A stretch of 40,747 nt of DNA from Desulfobacterales bacterium HSG16 (GTDB lineage Bacteria; Desulfobacterota; Desulfobacteria; Desulfobacterales; HSG16). Of the stretch, positions 16,095 through 23,831 are shown one piece after another (positions within the stretch are counted from its first letter, which is position 1; each line of letters opens with the position of its first letter). The stretch is from positions 1 to 40,747 of the forward strand of contig JAUCGE010000017.1 in NCBI GenBank assembly GCA_030377965.1, written 5' to 3'. Below the pieces are notes generated by a model, which saw nothing but the letters and a program-made list of their open reading frames with translations, made no database searches and was not told the origin of the DNA. A program made the translations under genes and the position numbers.

Positions 16095-19000
16095 TTATTC
16101 TTTGCGAGTCCCTAAGATATCATTTATCAGTTCGGTCAGTTCGGAAGCTATGACCGGTTTCATAACAAACTTGTGAATTCCTGAAGCTTCTACATCTTCC
16201 TTGTTGACTGTTTCACTGAAACCTGTACACAGAATCACTGGAACATCAGGCCGGATTTCAAATATTTTTTTACACAATTCAAAACCGGTCATTTCAGGCA
16301 TGATCTGGTCAGTGATAACAACATCAAACCAGTCAGGATTTTCCTTAAATTTTTCCCAGGCTCTGCGTCCGTTTGTTTCGGTGGTGACTGAAAAACCGTA
16401 ATGGGTGAGGATTTTTTCCAGAGATTCCAGAAGAAACTGTTCATCATCAACCAGAAGAATTTTTGCATTGCCTGTTGAGATAATGGGAGCATCAATTGTA
16501 TCTGAGCTTGAAGTACTTCTGACTTCAGGAAGATAAACCCGGAAGGTGCTGCCTTTACCTGTCTGGCTTTCCACACTTATGACACCGCTTATTCCTTTGA
16601 GTATACCGTGAATGACCGAAAGTCCCATGCCAGTACCTTCACCCGGATTTTTTGTGGTATAAAAAGGTTCGAAAATTCGCTCTATCAGGCTTTGTTCCAT
16701 GCCAGTTCCCGTGTCTTCGACTTCCAGCATAATGAACGGGCCTGGTTGAATGTCTCCAATTTTCATGCCTTCTTCAGATATCTTCTGTTGTCGGGCAAGG
16801 CGGAAAGTCAAGACACCGCCTTTGTTTTTCATGGAATAGGCGGCATTGGAACCAAGATTGAAAACAATCTGCTGCATCTGGGTCGGAGCGACCATGACAG
16901 CTTCCGTATCTATTTCCACATATTGCTGAATGTCGATTGTTGAAGGGATTGAAGATCTCAGCATCTTCAAGGTTTCCTTGACGATGGGAACTATAGATAA
17001 GGGTGATATCTCCTGTTCCGATTTTCGGCTGAATGTCAGGATCTGTTCAACCAGATCTCTTGCCCGATAACTGGCTTTCAGAGAAATATCCAGAGATTCA
17101 CGAATTGAATCATCATCCTCAATTTTTTCAAGAGCATATTCGACATTGATCATGATCGACATTAATATATTATTGAAATCATGGGCAATACCTCCGGCAA
17201 GAGTTCCTATGGCCTCCATTTTCTGGGATTGACGCAGTTGCTTTTCAAGCAAAACTTCCTTATTGGCATCTTCCATAGCTATGATCACCTTGACCACGTT
17301 GCCTTCTTTATCTGTTAAAGGAGACATGAGAATATCGAGCCAGCTCTCTGATTTGTCGGGCCTGACATATTTCTGCCTGGTTCTGCTGGCCCTGCCGGTA
17401 TTGAATACATATCTGAGTATCCGTTCTTCTCCTCTTCGCTCAAAAATATCCTGGAATCCGGGGTAAACATTGAAACAATAATGGTTGAGAATTTCACTTC
17501 TTTTGTGTTGAGATGTCTCAAGGAACTCCTTGTTGGCATCGGTTATTCTATGCTGTGCATCAACCACGATAATTTCTTCATGCATACTATAAAGCAAGGA
17601 TCGGTAATATATCTCACTGGTCCGAAGATTTTCTTCGGCCAGAACCCGGTCGGTGATATCATATATAGCACCCTGAATAAAGACTGGAGTATTCTGACGG
17701 CATATATTATGGATAAAGACTTGTATCCAGCGGCTCTGGCCGTCTTTTCCTATGATACGGCATTCATTTCTGCTGGAATAATTGGGTATGGAACAAAGTT
17801 TTTCAGCTTCTTCCATTATAAGAGACACATCATCGGGGATAGCGATTCTTTCCCAGACCGATATTCCAGACAGCAGTTCTTCTTCGGTATACCCAGTGAT
17901 TTCTTTTGATGATCCATGAAAAAACAAAGGAACAAAATCCATCTCAAGCCGAAACGCTATGCCATGAAAATTCTGGACAAAGGATCTATATCTGGCTTCG
18001 CTCTTTTGCAGGTCTTCTTCTGTTTTTTTGCGTCTTGCAATATCTTTTTGAAGAGCTAAGTTGAGTTCTTTTGCATCAATTGCACCTTTTTCCAGTTTCT
18101 CCATCATTCTGTTGAATGCTTGAGAGAGAAAACCGATTTCATCCTTGCGCTGCATCGAAAGCCGATTGGATAAATTACCTGTTTTTTCAATCAATTGTAT
18201 TTGTTTTGTCAGGTTTTGGATAGGGAGCAGAATCGAACGTTCCACAAGCATGAGAATAAGAATGAGCAGCAACAGGCCGGCTATTACAGAGGAAAGAAGT
18301 TTATATCCCAGAGCAGTGTTTCCTATGGAAGATATTTTTTTCGGGGTTTTCAGGCTGACCAGAAAAGCTCGATTTCCCTTAATGTCCGGAAATACCGAAT
18401 AAACGATCAAATATCCGTCTGCTTCATTATCAATGATATGGGGAAATCTTTTGATATCGCGTTCAAAAATGGTTTTCATCGCTTTGGGAACAGATTTTAA
18501 TATTCTTAAATCTACCTGCAATTGTTCGACAATGGTTTTGATGAAATCATCATCAAGCAGACGGCCCATAATAAATGTGCCGTTTACCGGGCCTGAGTTT
18601 TCACTTTTCAAAACAGGACGTGAAGATATGAGCATAGGCCCCTGATTTGTCATGAAAATGCCAGCAATTGATACATCTCTTAACGTTTTCCTGGTATCTA
18701 CTGGAGGGATCAGGGGGTGACCCGGTTCAAGATAATCTTTGGCAAATTCAGGCAGGCTGATTTCTTTTCTGGTTTTAAGTTCATATATTTTTCCCCATAT
18801 TTTTTTTCGGTCTGAATCATAAATCATTATCAGGTTGATTTTGTTATCTGTAAATGAAGATGGAACCAGATTGGCATCAATATAGTCTGGACTCTGTGTT
18901 TTTATGAAATCATAGGTGTCATTCCAGGCTGACCAGTCATGGCACAGGCTGTCCAGATAGCGAATTTCTCTTTTTATCATATGTGTGGCATTTTCAATAT

Positions 19001-19133
19001 AATGGAGAGCTTCATTATGCTCCAGTTGTTTGAAACTGGGTAAGACAAAATATCGGCTGCTGATAATGTCAATCCCGATCATGAAAATGAACAAAAACAG
19101 CATAATCAAAAAAAATCTGGGCTTTACGGACAT
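16095..19133 (-). CDS. CHASE4 hybrid sensor histidine kinase
   Basis: A 1012-residue membrane kinase. TM1 (about 8-30) is followed by a periplasmic CHASE4-type sensor with the signature CHDWSAWNDTYDFI (about 64-77), TM2 (about 278-298), HAMP (about 300-352), two PAS domains (about 383-495 and 505-625) and HisKA with phospho-acceptor GGIAHDFNNIL (about 650). The HATPase domain has NLGSNAAYSM, DTGTGM and GTGMGLSV. A C-terminal receiver has VVITDQIMPEMTG (about 890-1005). The receiver with an adjacent response regulator suggests either a phosphorelay or an attenuating phosphate sink. CHASE4 ligands are not known. It replaces the usual PilS next to a PilR-like regulator. Confidence 0.92.
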   Translation of the reverse strand: MSVKPRFFLIMLFLFIFMIGIDIISSRYFVLPSFKQLEHNEALHYIENATHMIKREIRYLDSLCHDWSAWNDTYDFIKTQSPDYIDANLVPSSFTDNKINLIMIYDSDRKKIWGKIYELKTRKEISLPEFAKDYLEPGHPLIPPVDTRKTLRDVSIAGIFMTNQGPMLISSRPVLKSENSGPVNGTFIMGRLLDDDFIKTIVEQLQVDLRILKSVPKAMKTIFERDIKRFPHIIDNEADGYLIVYSVFPDIKGNRAFLVSLKTPKKISSIGNTALGYKLLSSVIAGLLLLILILMLVERSILLPIQNLTKQIQLIEKTGNLSNRLSMQRKDEIGFLSQAFNRMMEKLEKGAIDAKELNLALQKDIARRKKTEEDLQKSEARYRSFVQNFHGIAFRLEMDFVPLFFHGSSKEITGYTEEELLSGISVWERIAIPDDVSLIMEEAEKLCSIPNYSSRNECRIIGKDGQSRWIQVFIHNICRQNTPVFIQGAIYDITDRVLAEENLRTSEIYYRSLLYSMHEEIIVVDAQHRITDANKEFLETSQHKRSEILNHYCFNVYPGFQDIFERRGEERILRYVFNTGRASRTRQKYVRPDKSESWLDILMSPLTDKEGNVVKVIIAMEDANKEVLLEKQLRQSQKMEAIGTLAGGIAHDFNNILMSIMINVEYALEKIEDDDSIRESLDISLKASYRARDLVEQILTFSRKSEQEISPLSIVPIVKETLKMLRSSIPSTIDIQQYVEIDTEAVMVAPTQMQQIVFNLGSNAAYSMKNKGGVLTFRLARQQKISEEGMKIGDIQPGPFIMLEVEDTGTGMEQSLIERIFEPFYTTKNPGEGTGMGLSVIHGILKGISGVISVESQTGKGSTFRVYLPEVRSTSSSDTIDAPIISTGNAKILLVDDEQFLLESLEKILTHYGFSVTTETNGRRAWEKFKENPDWFDVVITDQIMPEMTGFELCKKIFEIRPDVPVILCTGFSETVNKEDVEASGIHKFVMKPVIASELTELINDILGTRKE

Positions 19134-19444
19134 TGAAACCCCCGGTATATTCCATAGAATGAGTTGTTTTTACTACACATTGCCAGTATCCATGAAAAAA
19201 AAAAGAAAATTTTCTTTGATGAACATTCTTAAATGATATATTATAATATGAAATATTATTGAATACCAGCATTAAAAGATGTATCAAGTCATGAAAAACT
19301 TAAATATTGATCAACAGTGGAGGATATATCAATAGATGGGTGACAATGCTGCAACTTGAATTTAATAATAAAAAAATAATAGCGATGAGGGTTGATGGTA
19401 AAATCCTTTGATCAGGCAATCATAAAATGTCCGGAGGGAATCAT
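19134..19444. other. Divergent promoter region between the kinase and siaB
   Basis: A 311-base A/T-rich region without a gene. It contains a perfect 16-bp palindrome AAAGAAAATTTTCTTT (19202-19217), 69 bases before the kinase start. No sigma-54 element is present: the one TGGCA on the minus strand (about 19190) lacks the matching GC. The palindrome could be an operator, but its low complexity makes this weak. Confidence 0.4.
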
Positions 19445-19999
19445 ATGTTGACCGATCTCTACAAATTCAAGCAAGATCTCAACAGGCAGGGAATTTTCTT
19501 CTGTTTCAGCGGACCGATATCCCAGAACCTCGTGTCTGAAATCGGTTCGATCCTTGAACAGAAAATGGGACTGGAAAAGGCCAGCCGCTCTACCGTACTG
19601 CGGGTCTTTTCCATGGTGGTTGAAAAGGCTCAGAACATCATACATTATTCGGCTGAAAAATATATTGATAAAAAAACTGATAGAGATGAGATTGAGTTGC
19701 GCCTTGGAATTATAGCGGTCGGATACGAAAATAATCATTATTTTGTATTGTGCGGAAACAAAATTCATAATAAGAAAGCCGGAAAACTTAAGAAGAAACT
19801 TGCTCTGTTGCAGTCGATGAACAAGGAGGAACTTAAAAAATATTACAGGGAGCAGCGCAAAAAAGAACCGGACAAGGAAAGCAAAGGTGCAGGCCTCGGG
19901 TTTATCGATATGGCCAAAAAGGCAAACAAGCCAATTGAGTTCGATTTCAAGAAAATTGATGATGAAATGTCATTTTTTTCTATGAAAACGGTTATATAA
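19445..19999 (+). CDS. siaB: SiaB family protein kinase
   Basis: A 184-residue protein of the SiaB family (DUF6272), GHKL-type kinases that phosphorylate the partner SiaC. Visible features are LTDLYKFKQDLNRQG, the FCFSGPISQNLV strand-helix, and an N-box-like helix VVEKAQNIIHYS (E60, N64), then YENNHYFVLCGNKI. The ATG at 19445 has GGAGGG six bases upstream; an ATG 18 bases earlier overlaps that site. The gene is followed after 20 bases by siaC and then by a cyclase, the gene order of Sia operons. In Pseudomonas aeruginosa, SiaB kinase and SiaA phosphatase set SiaC phosphorylation and so c-di-GMP synthesis by SiaD (established knowledge). Confidence 0.88.
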   Translation: MLTDLYKFKQDLNRQGIFFCFSGPISQNLVSEIGSILEQKMGLEKASRSTVLRVFSMVVEKAQNIIHYSAEKYIDKKTDRDEIELRLGIIAVGYENNHYFVLCGNKIHNKKAGKLKKKLALLQSMNKEELKKYYREQRKKEPDKESKGAGLGFIDMAKKANKPIEFDFKKIDDEMSFFSMKTVI

Positions 20000-20019
20000 C
20001 TCGTGTAAAAGGAGTAGAG

Positions 20020-20412
20020 ATGGAAAACTTGATCATAGAGGAAACAAAATTCAGCCCCAGCATCGTATTTGATGGTGAGAAACACTCCCTTTCCATTACC
20101 GGCAAATCATATCCTGAAAATACGTCTGTTTTCTATGCCCCGGTCTTTTCCTGGCTGGAAGATTATATCGAAAAACTGGATGACAATCAGGAAGTGGGAG
20201 TCAATATTGAGTTAATATATTTCAACAGCAGTTCTTCCAAAGTTCTCCTGGATTTTTTCGATATCCTTGATGAGGCGGCAGAAGATGGAAAATCCATAGC
20301 AGTCAACTGGATATATGAAGAAGATGACGAAGATTCACTTGAGTTCGGAGAAGAATTCAAAGAGGATTACGAATCTCTGACATTCAATCTGGTGGAAAAG
20401 AAACCGGAATAA
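20020..20412 (+). CDS. siaC: SiaC family regulatory phosphoprotein (DUF1987)
   Basis: A 130-residue acidic protein of the SiaC/DUF1987 family. The conserved core is IEETKFSPSIVFD near the N-terminus, then SYPENTSVFYAPVFSWLEDY and the signature IELIYFNSSSSKVLLDFFDIL (quoted in two overlapping pieces, about residues 63-83). In P. aeruginosa the phosphorylated residue is a threonine in the equivalent YFNTSS-type turn; here serines 70-73 occupy that place, so serine phosphorylation is expected (inference). GGAG lies seven bases before the start. Unphosphorylated SiaC activates a cyclase in the known system, and the next gene encodes a cyclase. The C-terminus is strongly acidic. Confidence 0.9.
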   Translation: MENLIIEETKFSPSIVFDGEKHSLSITGKSYPENTSVFYAPVFSWLEDYIEKLDDNQEVGVNIELIYFNSSSSKVLLDFFDILDEAAEDGKSIAVNWIYEEDDEDSLEFGEEFKEDYESLTFNLVEKKPE

Positions 20413-20494
20413 TAATTTATAAATCTGACAATTGATAAAGCATTAAAATCATTTTCCAGGAAATCGATATCATCCGGTTATCAAGGGTTATCAT

Positions 20495-21994
20495 ATGTCT
20501 ACTGATAAAGATTCGCTGTTTTCCAAAGAACGTGTAATTGTAAAATCTGCGGAAAATCTTTTAAAAAATTCTGATATCCCTTTGGAAACCCTGCTTGGCA
20601 GTTACAGAAAATTGTTGAAGGGATATAAAAAGCTTCTGCGTCATGCTACCACTCTTACAAGGGTCAGCGACAATCAGCAGAGGAAACTCAATACCCTTCT
20701 GGAAAGGCTTGGGCGCTATGTCTCGTTTCAACTTTTTAAAAAAATTGCCGAAGAAAAAGATGATAATGAAATCAAGGCACGGCGGACAAAGCTGACGGTT
20801 TTCTTTTCTGATTTAAAGGATTTTTCCTATACAGCCTCTCATCTGGAAGGGGAAACTCTTTCAGAATTTTTAAATTCCTATCTGGAAACCATGACCAAAA
20901 TTGTTATCAAATGGGGCGGAACCCTTGATAAATATATGGGGGATGCCATCATGGTTTTTTTCGGTGACCCTGAATTTATTTCAGACAAGGATCATGCCAT
21001 AAGATGTGTGAAAATGGCTATTGAAATGCGGGAACAAATGAAAGGTCTGCGGAAGAAGTGGTATAAGATGGGGTATCAGGAACCCCTGCACTCCAGAATG
21101 GGCATTGCTACCGGATATTGTACTGTCGGAAATTTCGGTTCCTCCGAGCGTATGGATTATACCATTATTGGTTCACCAGTCAATCTGGCATCAAGACTGG
21201 AAACGGCTGCTGACGTGGATGAGATATTCATCAGTCATGAAACCTGGGGATATATCAATGATGAGATCATATGTGATGCGCCATTGACTTTAAATCTCAA
21301 AGGATTTCATCAGCAGATTATAGCCCATAAAGTCCTTTATTTAAAGGGAAACGACAATAACGATGTCTTTTGCATTCTTGATGAGATCAGAGGTGAAAAT
21401 ATCGAGATTGATTTTTCGAGTATTTCGAAAAACGAACTGATCCGTATCATCAAACTGCAAGAAACTCTCAAGTACAGGGCAATTCATGACCTGACCACCG
21501 GATTGATGAACCGCGAAGCAATTTTGAAACGCCTTGAGGTTGAAATGTCAAGATCAGAGCGTGAATCAAACGCACTGGGTGTAGCTCTGATAGAAATTGA
21601 TACTTTACATCGTATTGAACAAAGCGATGCAGTATTAGAAGATGTTGTGCGGAAAATTGCTGAAATAATCTGCACTGCCATTCGAGATTATGATATTTGC
21701 GGTCGTTTTGATGAATCTGTTTTCATACTTATTTCCCCCGGAACAGGTATTGATACCATTCCCTGTTTTTTTGATAGAATACGCAAGAGTGTCGAAAATA
21801 AAAAAATTCTCGTACATGGCCATCAGATGCGGATGACTGTAAGCGTTGGAGGCACTTGCTATGAAAAAAAGATTACCCTTGAAAGTCTGCTTCAGGCAGT
21901 TGAAGCAGCATTGTCAAAAGCAAGGAAAAAGGGCGGTAACAATGTCGAATGTATCAGAAGTTCCATAGAGTGTTTCAATAAATCATATTCTTAA
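20495..21994 (+). CDS. Class III nucleotide cyclase fused to a degenerate GGDEF domain
   Basis: A 499-residue cytoplasmic protein. The N-terminal helical stalk (LLGSYRKLLKGYKKLLRHAT, then SDNQQRKLNTLLERL) resembles the region used by SiaC-activated enzymes. The class III cyclase domain (about 98-290) keeps its metal aspartates (FFSDLKDF, D106; YMGDAIMVFFGD, D150), substrate lysine (LDKYMGD, K146) and the NLASRLE motif, so it should be active on ATP or GTP. The C-terminal GGDEF-like domain (about 335-495, LTTGLMNREAILKRL) has DESVF where GGDEF belongs and so should not make c-di-GMP. It is third in the siaB-siaC operon, in the position of siaD. Substrate choice is not assured; an adenylate cyclase is most likely by family. 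Confidence 0.88.
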   Translation: MSTDKDSLFSKERVIVKSAENLLKNSDIPLETLLGSYRKLLKGYKKLLRHATTLTRVSDNQQRKLNTLLERLGRYVSFQLFKKIAEEKDDNEIKARRTKLTVFFSDLKDFSYTASHLEGETLSEFLNSYLETMTKIVIKWGGTLDKYMGDAIMVFFGDPEFISDKDHAIRCVKMAIEMREQMKGLRKKWYKMGYQEPLHSRMGIATGYCTVGNFGSSERMDYTIIGSPVNLASRLETAADVDEIFISHETWGYINDEIICDAPLTLNLKGFHQQIIAHKVLYLKGNDNNDVFCILDEIRGENIEIDFSSISKNELIRIIKLQETLKYRAIHDLTTGLMNREAILKRLEVEMSRSERESNALGVALIEIDTLHRIEQSDAVLEDVVRKIAEIICTAIRDYDICGRFDESVFILISPGTGIDTIPCFFDRIRKSVENKKILVHGHQMRMTVSVGGTCYEKKITLESLLQAVEAALSKARKKGGNNVECIRSSIECFNKSYS

Positions 21995-22026
21995 ATTCTA
22001 ATGTAAAACAACAGGTTTATACGTAT

Positions 22027-22569
22027 ATGAAAAGTCTTTGTTCTTCATACAGACAGTTAGTTATTCCCGAACAGGTCGGACATCTTTCTCTTGTATTTCA
22101 ACAAGGGGTTTATGTAAATGTCACGGTTGGTATCAGTCTTGACCGGCTGCTTTCAGATTTCTGGGGTCTTTCTTCTGATTTTATAGAGCAGAATATCCAG
22201 ACTCTGTTTCTGGATTCAAAGCCAGTTGATGATCTGAATGCTGCCATTGTGGGAGATAGATCTGTGATAGCCCTTTCAGCTGCTATGCCGGGCCTGGTGG
22301 GTGCATCCATGAGGCGAGGGGGATATTATTCCGGTATGCGGCATAATATATCCTTGAAAAATCAAGTTAACATCAGACAAACTGTTCATTCCGGGTGTAT
22401 CAAGGTAAAACTTTTTAATACGCTGATAAAAGATATGGGGCCTTTGCTGCTGAAAAACGGTTTTTTTGTCAAGGCCGGTATTTTACAGGACAGCGTACCG
22501 GATCTTGTTAAAAAGCGAATCGATGAAAACGCATTTGTTTTTATCTGTTCGGACATATCGAAAATATGA
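22027..22569 (+). CDS. Conserved-looking protein of unknown function
   Basis: A 180-residue protein that I cannot place in a named family. The N-terminal half contains VTVGISLDRLLSDFWGLSSD, a possible helix, and IQTLFLDSKPVDDLNAAIVG, a beta-grasp-like strand pattern. A Gly/Ala/Met-rich segment (ALSAAMPGLVGASMRRGG, about 84-101) follows, then a C-terminal domain with DMGPLLLKNGFFVKAG. No signal peptide or TM segment is evident. It starts 33 bases after the cyclase stop with a modest AGG ribosome site, so it may be the fourth gene of the Sia-like operon. It ends 11 bases from the convergent ADP-ribosylglycohydrolase gene. Confidence 0.65.
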   Translation: MKSLCSSYRQLVIPEQVGHLSLVFQQGVYVNVTVGISLDRLLSDFWGLSSDFIEQNIQTLFLDSKPVDDLNAAIVGDRSVIALSAAMPGLVGASMRRGGYYSGMRHNISLKNQVNIRQTVHSGCIKVKLFNTLIKDMGPLLLKNGFFVKAGILQDSVPDLVKKRIDENAFVFICSDISKI

Positions 22570-22580
22570 AGGATGAAAAT

Positions 22581-23672
22581 TCAATATGGCGGAAGCAGCC
22601 GTAAAAATCCGTGAATGAGTACGATAAAAAGAAAAAAAAGATTTCTTGGTATCACTCCTGGCCAGAAGTAGGAAACCGGTTCACCAGAAGACTTTCTGGT
22701 ACTTGTTTTTTCGAGTGTATCCGCTATTTTTATCATTACGCCCACTGACCTTGGCCATTCTATTATATTTGCTATCCAATTACCAGGGATGCCGCGCTCG
22801 CCAGTAACCGCTCCGGCCAGCGCTCCTGCAATAGCGGCTGTAGTGTCCGTATCTCCGCCACATTCTATCACAGAAGACACAGTGTCTTTGTAACTGCCAA
22901 AATGTTGATACCAGGCATATAAAACAACTGGAACAGTATGGTAAATATATCCGGTAATCCCTTTTGAAAGTCCCATTTGATCTGCAAAGATGCTGACTGG
23001 ACAATTTGCGTCAAGCGCGTCAGCCATCAGGTTTACAATGTTTTTCCATTCTTCATCTTCATTTTCGATTTGATGGAGAAAAGATATAAATGTCTTTAAA
23101 TCCGGCCTGTTTGCAAGCTGTTCATTAATAATCCAGGCAGCGATTGAAGCAACTGCCATAGCTCCGGTTTCTGCTTTTGGATCAGTGTGAGTGATTTGTG
23201 TGCATACCTTTATATAAGAGGATACCTTATGAGGGGCATCTGAAAAAAATGCTCCTATGGGTGCTGCGCGCATAGCAGGGCCATTGCCGGCTGAAAATAC
23301 GCCGCTGCCGCTCAAAGGTAAAAATCCGAGCCACAACCGGCAAATTGCCCGCAGCGTGGCAAAACCAACTCCTGCTGGCAGGGATATGAGCCACCACCTG
23401 AAGCACCATGAAAGTCGTTTTTTAAAATTTGAGGGAGAATCAGGATGTGCTATGAGGGACTGGGCAACGAACAGAGTATGTTCTGTATCATCGCTGACCA
23501 TGGAATAACTGGTTTTCAACAAGGGAATTAATCGATGATCAAGGCCATTGTTTTTTAATTTGCGTTGAACCTTTTTTTTTGACATGCCTTCAAGAGCCAG
23601 TCCGATAGCGTCTCCAGCTGCTGTTCCAAGTATAAGCCCTCTGAATTTATTCTGACGATCTGATAAAATCAT
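22581..23672 (-). CDS. ADP-ribosylglycohydrolase family protein with hydrophobic C-terminus
   Basis: A 363-residue protein of the ARH/DraG fold, which removes ADP-ribose from proteins or small molecules using two metal ions. The N-terminus has FRGLILGTAAGDAIGLALEG; metal ligands are in VSDDTEHTLFVAQSL (about 58-72) and ECGGDTDTTAAIAGALAGA (about 268-286), all present. After the catalytic domain there is an extra tail of about 50 residues ending in a strongly hydrophobic stretch (NLFFLFIVLIHGFLRLLPPY). That may anchor the enzyme to the membrane, unusual for ARH enzymes. No paired ADP-ribosyltransferase is visible in the window. Confidence 0.9.
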   Translation of the reverse strand: MILSDRQNKFRGLILGTAAGDAIGLALEGMSKKKVQRKLKNNGLDHRLIPLLKTSYSMVSDDTEHTLFVAQSLIAHPDSPSNFKKRLSWCFRWWLISLPAGVGFATLRAICRLWLGFLPLSGSGVFSAGNGPAMRAAPIGAFFSDAPHKVSSYIKVCTQITHTDPKAETGAMAVASIAAWIINEQLANRPDLKTFISFLHQIENEDEEWKNIVNLMADALDANCPVSIFADQMGLSKGITGYIYHTVPVVLYAWYQHFGSYKDTVSSVIECGGDTDTTAAIAGALAGAVTGERGIPGNWIANIIEWPRSVGVMIKIADTLEKTSTRKSSGEPVSYFWPGVIPRNLFFLFIVLIHGFLRLLPPY

Positions 23673-23753
23673 ATTAAATTAAATGTTTCAGGTTGAAAAA
23701 CAGGGTTATGAATGAACAGATTTTCTCAATATTGGATGGAATTGAGATTTATG

Positions 23754-23794
23754 AAAAAAAAGCATTGAGGATCGGTATTTATGATCCTCAATGC
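23754..23794 (-). terminator. Rho-independent terminator of the PAxY-repeat lipoprotein gene
   Basis: A perfect 12-bp stem GCATTGAGGATC / GATCCTCAATGC with a nine-base loop. On the minus strand eight T residues follow. It lies about 38 bases beyond the stop at 23832. Confidence 0.92.
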
Positions 23795-23831
23795 CGCAAA
23801 GAATACAGAAACTGATTAATCTATAAATTTA

